Below are positions 42,682-51,647 of a stretch of DNA of 64,000 bases, piece after piece. A program made the position numbers and the translations under genes. The notes under the pieces were generated by a model. That model worked only from the letters and a program-made list of their open reading frames with translations. It made no database searches and was not told where the DNA came from. The DNA lies in NCBI GenBank assembly GCA_963765105.1, contig CAVXUW010000002.1, positions 930,001-994,000 on the forward strand, written 5' to 3'. Within the stretch, counting starts at the first letter, position 1. Every line of letters begins with the position of its first letter. Source of the stretch: CALMEC01 sp963765105 (GTDB lineage Bacteria; Actinomycetota; Thermoleophilia; Miltoncostaeales; Miltoncostaeaceae).

Positions 42682-44152
42682 ATGTCAGGAAAGACCAAAA
42701 TCACACGGCCTGCGGGCCTCTTTGCCTACGGCCTCGCTATCGCTGCGCTGGTACTGCTGGGGCTCTTACTCGCTGACGTCACCCTCGTAGACGTTGTTGG
42801 CGTATTCCTACTTTCCGTCGTTACTCTGATCGCATGGCGTTTCGCGACGCGCGCTCAATCAGGCTTCGTCATGTCGGTCGACGATCTTCCTGCGGCTGCG
42901 GGTGTGTTGCTTTTGACCCCAGTTGGCGCATTGGCTCTTGGTGTGATTTCCGGCCTGGCGACACCGCCCCGTCGCGGGCACTGGTCGCGTGCCTTCAACG
43001 TCGGGGCGTCAGCGGTGGCGAATGTTTCCGGGGTTGCCTGCCTCAACGGCCTTACACAGACGGTGGAACTTTCGGGACCTCGCGATGGTGCATTTGCCTG
43101 GTTTGTCTGCGGACTGCTGGCCGTGTTGGTCGCGAACCTCGTCCACTATGGCCTCCTGACGATCTGGACGCGATTGGTCAGGGGCAACCGATGTCGGATT
43201 TCGTGCGTTTGTCGTCGCGCCCCACGCAGTTGCGGACCCGCCGCTCGCGGCCCTCGTCGTGGCCCTTTGTGACCTTGCGCTGCAGGTCGACGGAACAGCC
43301 CGACTTCTGCCCGTCATCATCGTTGGCGCGGTCATTGGGGGTGCCTGGATGTTCCAACGCAGCGTTCGGAAGCAAGTCGAGTCGCTTGAGCAGCGCGACC
43401 ATCTTTTTCGGGCGATTTTCGTTGCCCTTGCCCGCCTATTGGAGATGCGTGACCAAGAAACCGCCCTTCACTCGGCTCGAGTGGCGATGTACGCGCGTGA
43501 CATTGCCCGCGAGATGGGTCTGAGTACTGAACAGCAGAGCAGGATTCACTTGGCGGGCCTCCTTCATGATGTTGGAAAAGTCGGCGTTCCTGATGAGATT
43601 TTGCTGAAGCCGGGGAGGCTGGAGCCTCACGAGCGTCGCATCATGGAACGTCACGCGCGGCTCTCGGCGGAGGCACTCGCTGATATTCCGGGTTTCGGCG
43701 ATTTAACCCGAATGGTCTACGCCCACCACGAAAGGCTCGACGGCTCCGGATACCCGGAAGGGGCATTGGCGAAAGACATCACGATGGGTGCCCGGATCCT
43801 TGGTGTTGCCGACACCTTCGAGGCGATCACATCTGACCGACCGTACCGGGACGCACAACCGGCAACCGAAGCGCTTCGTATTCTCCAAATCGAAGATCAT
43901 CTTTTCGACCCTACGGTCGTCTTCGCCTTACAGACGATCATCGCCCGTAACGGCCCCACGTATCCGTTTGGAGAGATGGCCGATTTTGCCGACGAATGGG
44001 AGAAGGCCGGAAAGAAGCTTGTCGTGTCGAAGGACGAGCCATTTGTGCTGCCCCCAGAGAAGGGTCCGTCGCTCGCTCCCACAAACGAGCCAACGGTGGA
44101 GCGAACGTCAGACTCAACACACGCACAGAACGAAACGTCTCTTCCGAGTTAA
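42682..44152 (+). pseudogene. Membrane HD-GYP phosphodiesterase, split by a frameshift
   Basis: The N-terminal part (from ATG 42682) has about six hydrophobic segments ending near NLVHYGLLTIWTRLV. Adding one G in the G-run at 43181-43184 joins it to ATDVGFRAFVVAPHAVADP, a last helix, and an HD-GYP domain: HSARVAMYARDIAREM, LAGLLHDVGKVGVPDEIL, HHERLDGSGYPEG and ADTFEAITSDRPYR. HD-GYP proteins hydrolyse cyclic di-GMP. All catalytic motifs are intact in the second frame. It may be a true lesion, phase variation or a sequencing error. It is preceded by the repeat array and hairpin. Confidence 0.75.
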
Positions 44153-44172
44153 TGCTTTAGGGTCTTAGGCGT

Positions 44173-45402
44173 TTGAAGGCCTCTTTCGCCGATCGGCGCT
44201 TCCCGATCTATTGGTCTGCCACGGCAATTTCGGTGCTGGGTGACGAGGTCACTCTGCTCGCATTGCCCTGGCTGGTGGCCGCCGAGACCGCATCTCCCCT
44301 TGCAACGGGCGCCTTTGAAGCGCTGGGGTTCCTCCCTTACCTCCTTTTGGGGCTACCACTTGGCGTTCTCGCCGATCGTGGGTCCCGTCGGCGCCTCATG
44401 ATCCGCAGCGACCTGCTTCGCTTCCTCGTGGTTGGCAGTGTTCCTGTCGTCGTGTGGTTCGCCGACGAGTCGTTTCTGGCGCACTTGCTCGCCGTCGCCT
44501 TCATTGCCGGAGCGGCTAAGGTGCTGTTTGAAGCGTGCGCGCAGCCCTTCGTGGCGGACATCGTCGATTCCGACGCGTTGGTGGTTGCCAACTCTCGAGT
44601 GTCGCTCACGGACGGGGTTGCCATCGTCGCTGCCCCGGCCGTTGCCGGTTTATTGATAGCTGCGGTGGGAGCGGCGGCGACGATCGCTCTTGACGCGCTC
44701 ACCTTTGTGGCCTCCGCGGTGCTCCTCTGGAGGATCGGCCCGGTCCGAGAGCAACGAAGCGAAACCAATGAGCACTTTCGCCGAGCGGTGCACGACGGGC
44801 TCCGTGCGGTTCGTCGTGAGCCGGTCGTGGCGGCCGCGATGGGAGTCGTGGGACTCGCCAACGTCGCGAGCGGCATCCTCTTTGGGCTGGCAGTGATTTA
44901 CATGCAGGTCGACCTGGGACTGCGCTCATGGCAGGCGGGCCTCATATACGGGGCCAACGGGCTTGGCGTGCTCCTGGCCGGCTACTTCGCTCCGCGCCTT
45001 TCGCGCCGCATCGGCCTCGGGCGGACCCTCATCACCGGAATCGCGATAACGACCATTGGCATCGCAGCTTTCGCGCTCACCAACGACGCGACGTGGGTTC
45101 CAGCTGGCATGGGCGGGTTTGCGATCGTCGGGCTTGGAATCGTCTTCAACATCATCTCGTCCACGACCTTGCGGCAGAAGCTCATACCCGGGGAACTTCT
45201 CGGACGCGTGACCGCGACGTACCGCACAATTGCCACCGGTGCGCTCGCCGTCGGTGCCCTCGGCGGCGGCGCGTTGGCGGAGGTGATCGGCATTCGCCCC
45301 GTTCTCTGGATTGCGGCGGGGTGGTACGGCCTCGTCAGTCTTTACGCGCTCCGCACGGCCCTCAATGTTCCGCCTCAGGCGGGGGTCGACGACGGCGTCT
45401 GA
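44173..45402 (+). CDS. MFS exporter (EntS/MFS_3-like)
   Basis: This 409-residue protein has 12 predicted helices with FPIYWSATAISVLGDEVTLLALPWLV at the start and the loop 2-3 motif GVLADRGSRRRLMIRSD, as in the MFS_3/enterobactin-exporter branch. Substrate unknown; drug or siderophore export is the usual guess. The only start at the right place is TTG 44173 with a poor ribosome site. It follows the HD-GYP gene by 20 bases and its end overlaps the convergent LuxR gene by 28 bases. Confidence 0.82.
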   Translation: MKASFADRRFPIYWSATAISVLGDEVTLLALPWLVAAETASPLATGAFEALGFLPYLLLGLPLGVLADRGSRRRLMIRSDLLRFLVVGSVPVVVWFADESFLAHLLAVAFIAGAAKVLFEACAQPFVADIVDSDALVVANSRVSLTDGVAIVAAPAVAGLLIAAVGAAATIALDALTFVASAVLLWRIGPVREQRSETNEHFRRAVHDGLRAVRREPVVAAAMGVVGLANVASGILFGLAVIYMQVDLGLRSWQAGLIYGANGLGVLLAGYFAPRLSRRIGLGRTLITGIAITTIGIAAFALTNDATWVPAGMGGFAIVGLGIVFNIISSTTLRQKLIPGELLGRVTATYRTIATGALAVGALGGGALAEVIGIRPVLWIAAGWYGLVSLYALRTALNVPPQAGVDDGV

Positions 45403-48038
45403 TCGTCGGCGGTGATCAGGCCCCGTTCGATGGCGGCGCGCACGATTCCCGACCGAGTCGTGACGCCGAGTTTCTCCAGAAGGTGCGCGACGTGTCGTTC
45501 GACGGTGCGGTCGGAGATGAACAGGCGGTTGGCCATGTCGCGGGTCAGCAAACCCTCCTGGATCAGGTGGATCACCTCGACCTCGCGGGCGGTGATGCCC
45601 AACTCGTGGGTGGCGTTGGGGCTTGCCATCACGAACAGGTGGCCGATGGCACGCAGTGCCGCTTCGCACTTGCTGCGCCACTGTGGGGCCTCGAACTCGC
45701 GGAACAAACGACGGGCTTCCTGGAGGTCGTCGGCGCCGTTCGCTCCCGCGGCTTCACCGGCCAGCATCCGGGCGCGCGCTGACCACCACCAGCTTTCGCA
45801 CTCGCCGAAGAGGTCGGCGGCTCGACGGAATGCGTCGGCGGCCTCGGATCCGGTGGCGTGGAACGCCTCGATGAGGGGAAGGGCGGCTCTGGAAAACGGA
45901 GCGCCGGCACCGGCAATGGCGGCGAGCTCATCCCGTTCGTGAGATGTCTCGTCCAGCGGGAGCACGGTGCAGGCAGCGGCAAGGAGGCCAAGGCCTTCGA
46001 GGCGGTCCTCAGTTTGGCCCCACAGGCCCAGTCCGTCGCGGGCGATGTCTTGGGCTTCGGCGATCTCCCCGGCGGCGCAGGCCACGTGGATGTAGGCCGA
46101 CAGCTGGGGGCCCACATCCTGAATGGTGAGATCCTCGGTGCGTGATTCGGCGTTGATGCGACGCATCGCTTCGAGGGCCTCCGGCACTTTCCCCTGAGCG
46201 AAATCGATCCATGCGTCGATCGCGTCGAGGTACGAGACGGACGTCGTCCCGAGTGATGCGTATGCATCACGGCTGCGGCGGGCGCTGAGGCGGCATTCGC
46301 GGAGGCGCCCCATGCTTGCGAGGGCCTCGGCCCGATTGTGGGTGAGCGGGGCCTCGAGTTCGGCGACGTGGTGCTGGTCGACGATCATGAGGCCGTCATC
46401 GGCCCGGTCGACCGCGAGGCGAGCGAGGCCAAGCGCTGACAGGAGCATGGCCTCGTTGTTCAGTGACACGGCGGCTTGACGCCAGGTGTGGCTAGCAATG
46501 GCCGTCTTTGATGCCTCTTTCACATACGAGAGATGCGTTGGGTCGCCGGTCGCGCACACCTTGGACAGTCCCAGGGCGTTCAGCGCGGCGATCACACCAA
46601 TGGCGTAGTCGCAGGCCGTGGACTCGCTCATCGAACGGCGGGCCCACTCCTCCGCAGTTGTGTGTTTGCCCGACATCAACGCGAGCATCGCGGCATTTTG
46701 CAGCGCGTCGGCACGGTCGGCTGATGGCGCCCCTTCCTGCGGAACGGCGTTCGCGATGATTGCCAACGCTTCGTCATGCTCGGCGGCAAACCAGCGCACG
46801 CGGGCCCATTCCGTTGCGGCGCGAAGGGAGGCGCCGTCGTTGCCGGCGCGGCGTTGTGCCGCGGCGACATCCCGAAGCGCGGTCGACGCCTCCGCCCACT
46901 GGCCCAGCCGCGCCATCGCCAAGCCCCGCTCGAGTTCAGCCGACAGCCGGTCGCTGGCGGGACGGGTGACGTCACACCACGCCAAGGCACGCTCGGCATG
47001 GACGAGGGCGGTGGCGGAGTCGTCGCTCTCGCGCGCATCGGCGGCGGCGCGAAGCGACAGCGCAATCACCTGGTCGGCATCGACCGCTCCCACGGCAAAG
47101 GGAACGAGCTCCTGGGGGCCGTCGCCCACCGCGCGGCGGGCCACAAGCAGGGCAGCGTTTCGTGTGCGGGCGTCGGCAGGCGGCATCATCTGGCGGGTGA
47201 TCTCGGCCACGAGGGGATCGGTGAAGCGGTAGCGCAACGTGCCCGGCTCGGGGACCTGCTCGACCACCTCGAGCTCGGCCAGCTCATCGAGGATGGCTTC
47301 GGCCCGGTCGGTGGTGCGATCGGTCATCCGCGCAAGCAACGCCGGCTCGAACGGATCGCCCATCAGACTCACCCAGCGGGCGATGTCGAGGAGTGCCGGT
47401 GTGAGCCGACGCAGCGGTACCTGCGCATCCTTTCGCAGGTCGGGGACGATCGTGAGGGGGGCGTCGGGGCTGGCCTGGCGGCGGTTTGCCCGGGCCACGG
47501 GCACCACAACACCGGGTCGTCCGGCGGCCACGCCGAGTACCCGGGCGCGCAGGTACGGGGAGAGGGACGGAGCAACGGCGTCGCACAGGGTTCGGCACTC
47601 ATCGTCGCTCAACCGGTCGAGCTCGACGCCGGCAACGTCGAGAGGCACCTCGCGTGCGGTCGTGATGATGAGACCGTCGGTTCCCTCCAGGCCCTCGGCC
47701 AGGCGCTGCACATGGTCGATGTCGCCGCCGATGCCGTCGATGAGGACGACGAACCGGCTCAGGCGGCTCGACTGCACCAGGTCGGGGCGGAGATCCACGG
47801 CAACCAGCGCCCGGCTGACGCGATGCTTGAGGATGTTGCCGCCGCGGGGGCGAACGAGGATGGCGCCATCCTCAGCCAGTGCCTTCGCCAGTTCGTGGGC
47901 GAAGCGGGATGTGCCGATGCGTGGCTCGCCGGCGATGACGAGCAGGCCGGGTTGTGCCCGGGCAGCGGCACGTGCGGCTGCGAGGGAATCGTTACGTCCG
48001 ATGAGCGGGGGTTCGCGTCCTGCGATGGGTCCGTCCGT
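45375..48038 (-). CDS. Large LuxR-family regulator with degenerate P-loop ATPase, apparent ACG start
   Basis: The C-terminus has a LuxR helix-turn-helix (LGITAREVEVIHLIQEGLLT, ISDRTVERHVAHLLEKLGV), the middle is TPR-like helical, and the N-terminus is ATPase-like (PLIGRNDSLAAARAA, VIAGEPRIGTSRFA, FVVLIDGIGG). The P-loop has Thr where Lys is expected. The first ATG/GTG/TTG is GTG 47798, which would delete the P-loop region. The frame is open to 48038, where ACG stands six bases after AAGGAG (48045-48050). I place the start there (887 residues). It sits between an MFS gene and tRNAs. Confidence 0.75.
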   Translation of the reverse strand, partial: TDGPIAGREPPLIGRNDSLAAARAAARAQPGLLVIAGEPRIGTSRFAHELAKALAEDGAILVRPRGGNILKHRVSRALVAVDLRPDLVQSSRLSRFVVLIDGIGGDIDHVQRLAEGLEGTDGLIITTAREVPLDVAGVELDRLSDDECRTLCDAVAPSLSPYLRARVLGVAAGRPGVVVPVARANRRQASPDAPLTIVPDLRKDAQVPLRRLTPALLDIARWVSLMGDPFEPALLARMTDRTTDRAEAILDELAELEVVEQVPEPGTLRYRFTDPLVAEITRQMMPPADARTRNAALLVARRAVGDGPQELVPFAVGAVDADQVIALSLRAAADARESDDSATALVHAERALAWCDVTRPASDRLSAELERGLAMARLGQWAEASTALRDVAAAQRRAGNDGASLRAATEWARVRWFAAEHDEALAIIANAVPQEGAPSADRADALQNAAMLALMSGKHTTAEEWARRSMSESTACDYAIGVIAALNALGLSKVCATGDPTHLSYVKEASKTAIASHTWRQAAVSLNNEAMLLSALGLARLAVDRADDGLMIVDQHHVAELEAPLTHNRAEALASMGRLRECRLSARRSRDAYASLGTTSVSYLDAIDAWIDFAQGKVPEALEAMRRINAESRTEDLTIQDVGPQLSAYIHVACAAGEIAEAQDIARDGLGLWGQTEDRLEGLGLLAAACTVLPLDETSHERDELAAIAGAGAPFSRAALPLIEAFHATGSEAADAFRRAADLFGECESWWWSARARMLAGEAAGANGADDLQEARRLFREFEAPQWRSKCEAALRAIGHLFVMASPNATHELGITAREVEVIHLIQEGLLTRDMANRLFISDRTVERHVAHLLEKLGVTTRSGIVRAAIERGLITADDQTPSSTPA

Positions 48039-48187
48039 GGCCGACTCCTTCAGTCCTTTGCGCGGCTCGCGGGAGACGGCAAAATAGCCCGCACGGCAGA
48101 CGGAGGCAACACCCCATTCGTCGAGGTGTGGGACAGATCACTCCCCAAACGTCCAGCCGCACCGAGGGTTTCCCCCAAAAACGTACA

Positions 48188-48207
48188 AGGCCCGCCGAAG
48201 CGGGCCT
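48188..48207 (-). terminator. Intrinsic terminator after tRNA-Glu
   Basis: AGGCCCGC and GCGGGCCT form an 8-bp stem with a CGAA loop; on the minus strand it is followed by TTGTACGTTTTT. It lies 11 bases past the tRNA-Glu 3' end and would end the tRNA transcript. Confidence 0.8.
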
Positions 48208-48217
48208 GTCGTTTGAG

Positions 48218-48290
48218 TAGCGCATACGGGATTCGAACCCGTGTTACCGGCGTGAGAGGCCAGCGTCCTAGGCCCCTAGACGAATGCGCC
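48218..48290 (-). tRNA. tRNA-Glu (CTC anticodon)
   Basis: On the minus strand the 73 bases fold into a cloverleaf: acceptor GGCGCAT/ATGCGCT (with one G-U pair), anticodon arm CTGGC-CTCTCAC-GCCGG giving anticodon CTC, and T arm ACGGG-TTCGAAT-CCCGT, with discriminator A. The CCA end is not encoded. A terminator follows. It forms a pair with tRNA-Gln 43 bases upstream. Confidence 0.95.
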
Positions 48291-48333
48291 GAGACCGTCC
48301 CGCGTTTAGTTGCTCGACCGGGGTGGGAGCGGA

Positions 48334-48404
48334 TTGGGGGAGGAGGATTCGAACCTCCGTTACCGGGGCCAGAACCCGGCGTCCTGCCGCTAGACGATCC
48401 CCCA
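48334..48404 (-). tRNA. tRNA-Gln (CTG anticodon)
   Basis: On the minus strand the 71 bases fold with acceptor TGGGGGA/TCCCCCA, anticodon arm CCGGG-TTCTGGC-CCCGG giving CTG, and T arm GGAGG-TTCGAAT-CCTCC, discriminator A. The 5' U1-A72 pair is typical of tRNA-Gln. CCA is not encoded. It lies 43 bases upstream of tRNA-Glu on the same strand and the two are probably cotranscribed. Confidence 0.95.
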
Positions 48405-48744
48405 CCGGGACCCATCTCGATCGCCGAGAGGGTAGCACAGCGACCCCTTCCTCTCGAACGCCGTGCGAACGAAACTTGGGCGAAGCAAACGTGTGGACGC
48501 ATCTCTGCGCGCGCGGTTCCGTGGCGGCAGCGACCGTCGCGCCTCGCGACGCACCGGGTTTTCTCTACGCCCCGACGCACGTGGCCACTTGGCCGATGAC
48601 GGCGTGCGAAGTGGCAACCGAGCCGACGCCATGTGCGTTGGGCAGAGTGCCTCGCCGTTGGAGGGAGAAAAGCCTCGGGGGATGGCGGCGGGGAGCTGGT
48701 CGGATACGTCGCCGTTGCGCCACCGCGGCTAGAATCAGGCGACG
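48405..48744. other. Intergenic stretch between tRNA-Gln and arr
   Basis: No frame here has protein character. The left end should hold the promoter for the minus-strand tRNA pair, and the right end the arr promoter, but no convincing -35/-10 pair was picked out. No repeat or tRNA-derived att sequence was seen. Confidence 0.5.
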
Positions 48745-49191
48745 ATGACCACTCCCCTGGACCCCGAACCGTTCGCGGTATGGATCAACGACCGTGGCGA
48801 GGAGGGCTTCCTCCACGGGACGAAGGCCGACCTGGCGCGGGGCGATCTCATCGAGCCCGGGCGAAGCTCGAACTACGGCAACAGGGACAACGCGGCCTTC
48901 GTTTACCTCACCGCGACGTTGGACGCCGCCACATGGGGCGGCGAGTTGGCGATCGGCGACGGCCATGGCCGTATCTACATCGTCGAGCCCACCGGCCCAT
49001 TCGAGGACGACCCGAACCTCACCGACAAGAAGTTTCCGGGCAACCCGACGAGGTCGTACCGCACACGGGCACCACTTCGGGTGATCGGGGAGATCACCGA
49101 CTGGAAAGGGCACGCGCCCGAGCAGTTGCAGGCGATGAAAGACAACCTCGCGCGCCTGGCGGCGCGGGGCATCGAAGCCATCAACGAGTAG
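48745..49191 (+). CDS. arr: Arr-type rifamycin NAD+ ADP-ribosyltransferase
   Basis: This 148-residue protein matches Arr closely: FLHGTKADLARGDLIEPG, SNYGNRDNAAFVYLTATLDAATWG, then RIYIVEPTGPFEDDPNLTDK and FPGNPTRSYRTRAPLRVIGE. Arr inactivates rifamycins by ADP-ribosylating the ansa-chain hydroxyl. Length equals the family norm. Environmental actinobacteria often carry chromosomal arr. The substrate in this host is inferred. Confidence 0.92.
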   Translation: MTTPLDPEPFAVWINDRGEEGFLHGTKADLARGDLIEPGRSSNYGNRDNAAFVYLTATLDAATWGGELAIGDGHGRIYIVEPTGPFEDDPNLTDKKFPGNPTRSYRTRAPLRVIGEITDWKGHAPEQLQAMKDNLARLAARGIEAINE

Positions 49192-49357
49192 CCGTCACCC
49201 CATAAGCACCGGACCGCGCCGCCTTGTCCGTCCGATCGCCCTGGCCTTCCCCGGCCAAGTGGCCACGGAGTAACGGCCAAGTGGCCACGCAGACGGGACG
49301 AGCGGCATCGATTGGCGATCAACTGAGCTAATTGCAGAAAAGGCTTTGGTATTTCGG

Positions 49358-49363
49358 TAGTAT
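49358..49363 (+). promoter_or_regulatory. Possible -10 element of a leaderless transcript
   Basis: TAGTAT fits the actinobacterial TANNNT -10 pattern and ends seven bases before the ATG at 49371, with no ribosome site between. A -35 is uncertain. This would give a leaderless mRNA. Confidence 0.35.
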
Positions 49364-49370
49364 TGGGCGC

Positions 49371-50063
49371 ATGGATCGACCTGCCGCCGTTCATCCCCAC
49401 TTGCCGCGCTTTTCGCAGGCGGTGACGGGGGTGCTCTGCCTGGAAGCACTCGTCTTCCAGGACAAATGGGTGGTCGCGGTGGCGCTTGGCCTGGTGGCCC
49501 TCGGGCGGTTTGTTCCGCGGTGGTCGCCGGTGAACCACCTGTTTCGACTGGTCGCGCGCCCGGTGGACGAGTTGGAGCCGGTCTCTGCGGTGCGCTTCTC
49601 TCAGACGCTCGCTCTCGTGATGCTGACCGCGGCGTTTGCCCTGCTCCTCGGTGGGCTCGCGGTCGCGGGCTGGGTTGTGGTGGGCCTCGTCTCGACGGTC
49701 GCGCTGTTTTCGGCCATCACCGGAATCTGCGTCGGATGCGGCGTGTACCGACTTGCCCTCGCACGCCGCCATCGCGACGGCGATGTACGCGACGATTTGG
49801 GTCTCGCCGGGGCTGGGCCATGGCTGGTGGTGCTCACCGCACCCGGGTGCGCGCGGTGCGAACCCGTTGCGCGGCAACTTGAAGACATCGTTTCTGGCCG
49901 TGACATCACGCGAATCGACGTGTCGCGAACTCCGGCCGCCGCGCGACTGCCCGTGAAAAGCCTCCCGGCCGTCATCGCGATCGGCGTCGACGGGCGGGTG
50001 CAACGCGCCCTTGCCGGACGATTCGATCGTGTTGCTCTCGAGGCTGTCGCCGCCACGGTCTGA
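49371..50063 (+). CDS. DUF4395 membrane domain fused to a thioredoxin-like domain
   Basis: This 230-residue protein has a DUF4395 N-terminal half: HPHLPRFSQAVTGVLCLEAL, FRLVARPVDELEPVSAVRFSQTLA and the helix end AITGICVGCGVYRL, with about four helices. After residue 150 is a thioredoxin-like domain with LTAPGCARCEP (CXXC) and VKSLPAVIAIG at the cis-Pro position. It is probably a membrane thiol-redox protein; partners are unknown. ATG 49371 is preferred because DUF4395 homology begins soon after. Confidence 0.75.
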   Translation: MDRPAAVHPHLPRFSQAVTGVLCLEALVFQDKWVVAVALGLVALGRFVPRWSPVNHLFRLVARPVDELEPVSAVRFSQTLALVMLTAAFALLLGGLAVAGWVVVGLVSTVALFSAITGICVGCGVYRLALARRHRDGDVRDDLGLAGAGPWLVVLTAPGCARCEPVARQLEDIVSGRDITRIDVSRTPAAARLPVKSLPAVIAIGVDGRVQRALAGRFDRVALEAVAATV

Positions 50064-50165
50064 CCCGGGAGAAACTGGCGCCCACGCGGCTTCCGGGGTA
50101 CACTCGACGGTCTGCCCAAGCGGGCACCCTTAATCCTGCAAACACACCAAGGAAAACCCTCGAAC

Positions 50166-51647
50166 ATGCAGTCCGAACCCGACGCCCCCATCCGCTCACT
50201 CGATGGACCCGAATACATCGAGGTCGACGGCGAGATGGTCCCCAACTACGACCTCACCATGCCGACGTTTGAGGAAGGTGATGTTGTTACGGGCAGGGTC
50301 GTCCGCATCGATAAGGACGAAGTCCTCGTCGACATCGGCTACAAGAGCGAAGGGGTCATCCCCAACAACGAGCTGTCCATCCGCAAGAGCGTCAACCCGG
50401 CCGACGAGGTCGAGATGCACGAGATGGTCGACGCTCTCGTGTTGCAGAAAGAGGACCAAGAGGGACGGCTCATCCTCTCCAAGAAGCGCGCCCGTTTCGA
50501 GCGCGCCTGGAAGAAGATCGAGGACGCCGCCGCCAACAGCGAGGTCGTCACCGGTCGCGTCATCGAAGTGGTCAAGGGTGGGCTCATCATCGACCTCGGC
50601 GTTCGCGGCTTCCTGCCCGCATCGCTGGTCGACATCCGCCGGGTCCAGGACCTCGACGAGTTCATGAGCCAGGACCTCGAGTGCAAGGTCATCGAGCTCA
50701 ACCGCAGCCGCAACAACGTCGTGCTCTCACGCCGCGCGGTCATCGAAGACGAGCGCAAAGAGGTTCGCCAGAAGATTCTCGACGAGCTTCAGCCCGGAGC
50801 CGTGGTGGAAGGTGTCATCTCCAACATCGTCGACTTCGGTGCATTCGTCGACCTCGAGGGCATCGACGGCCTCATCCACATCAGCGAGCTGTCGTGGACG
50901 CATGTCAACCACCCCTCCGAGGTGCTCGCCATCGGCGACACCGTCGAGGTGAAGGTGCTCGACATCGACCGCGAACGCCAGCGCATCTCCCTCGGCCTCA
51001 AGCAGACACAGGCCGACCCGTGGCAGAGCGTCGTCGAGGCCTACCAGGTCGGCGACGTCGTTGCCGGTAAGGTCACCAAAGTCGTCACTTTCGGCGCATT
51101 CGTTGAGATTCACGCGGGTGTTGAGGGCCTTGTTCACATCAGTGAGTTGGCAGAGCACCACGTCGAGAACCCCCGCGAGGTCGTCGCACCGGATCAGGAT
51201 GTGGCCGTGCGCATCATCGAGATCGACGGTGAACGTCGACGCCTCTCATTGAGCCTCAAGCGCGCCAGCGAAGTGTCGCTGGACGAAGGCGGCGACGAGC
51301 ACTCGGAGTTGGTCTACACGGACGACGGCACCCGCACCGACGTTGGTGAGGATGCCGAGGTGGTTGACGCATCCGTGCTGATGGATGAGCCCGCGCCCGC
51401 AGCTGAGGAAACCCCTGAGGCGCCAGCTGCCGAGGAGCCCGCTCCGGTCGACGCTCCTGCCGACCACGCTCCTGCCGACGAGGCCCCGGTCGCCGAGGAA
51501 GCCTCGCCTGCTGAGGAGGTTGCCCCGGCTGAGGAAGCTGCACCTGCTGACGAGGTTGCCCCTGCTGAGGAGGCACCCGCGGTCGAAGCGGTTGAGGATG
51601 TTGCCGTTGAGGCTGCTGCCGAGGTACCGGGAGAGGCCAACGCCTAG
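50166..51647 (+). CDS. rpsA: 30S ribosomal protein S1
   Basis: This 493-residue protein has four S1 domains, starting near FEEGDVVTGRVVRIDKDEVL, NSEVVTGRVIEVVKGGLI, PGAVVEGVISNIVDFGAFVDL and VGDVVAGKVTKVVTFGAFVEI, as in actinobacterial S1. A Glu/Ala/Pro-rich acidic tail (about residues 400-493, many APAEE-type repeats) follows and is low-complexity. S1 helps mRNA bind the 30S subunit. An AAGGA motif is 12 bases upstream of ATG 50166. Transcription continues into coaE. Confidence 0.95.
   Translation: MQSEPDAPIRSLDGPEYIEVDGEMVPNYDLTMPTFEEGDVVTGRVVRIDKDEVLVDIGYKSEGVIPNNELSIRKSVNPADEVEMHEMVDALVLQKEDQEGRLILSKKRARFERAWKKIEDAAANSEVVTGRVIEVVKGGLIIDLGVRGFLPASLVDIRRVQDLDEFMSQDLECKVIELNRSRNNVVLSRRAVIEDERKEVRQKILDELQPGAVVEGVISNIVDFGAFVDLEGIDGLIHISELSWTHVNHPSEVLAIGDTVEVKVLDIDRERQRISLGLKQTQADPWQSVVEAYQVGDVVAGKVTKVVTFGAFVEIHAGVEGLVHISELAEHHVENPREVVAPDQDVAVRIIEIDGERRRLSLSLKRASEVSLDEGGDEHSELVYTDDGTRTDVGEDAEVVDASVLMDEPAPAAEETPEAPAAEEPAPVDAPADHAPADEAPVAEEASPAEEVAPAEEAAPADEVAPAEEAPAVEAVEDVAVEAAAEVPGEANA

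Noticed and set aside
42588..42776. A 62-codon frame starting in the last repeat
   Set aside because: It overlaps the hairpin and the HD-GYP start, and its protein has no recognisable character.
48218..48404. A phage or element attachment site at the tRNAs
   Set aside because: No duplicate of either tRNA 3' end and no integrase were found in the window.
51314..51640. A long minus-strand frame rich in Ala/Ser/Gly
   Set aside because: It is the mirror of the low-complexity acidic tail of ribosomal protein S1.
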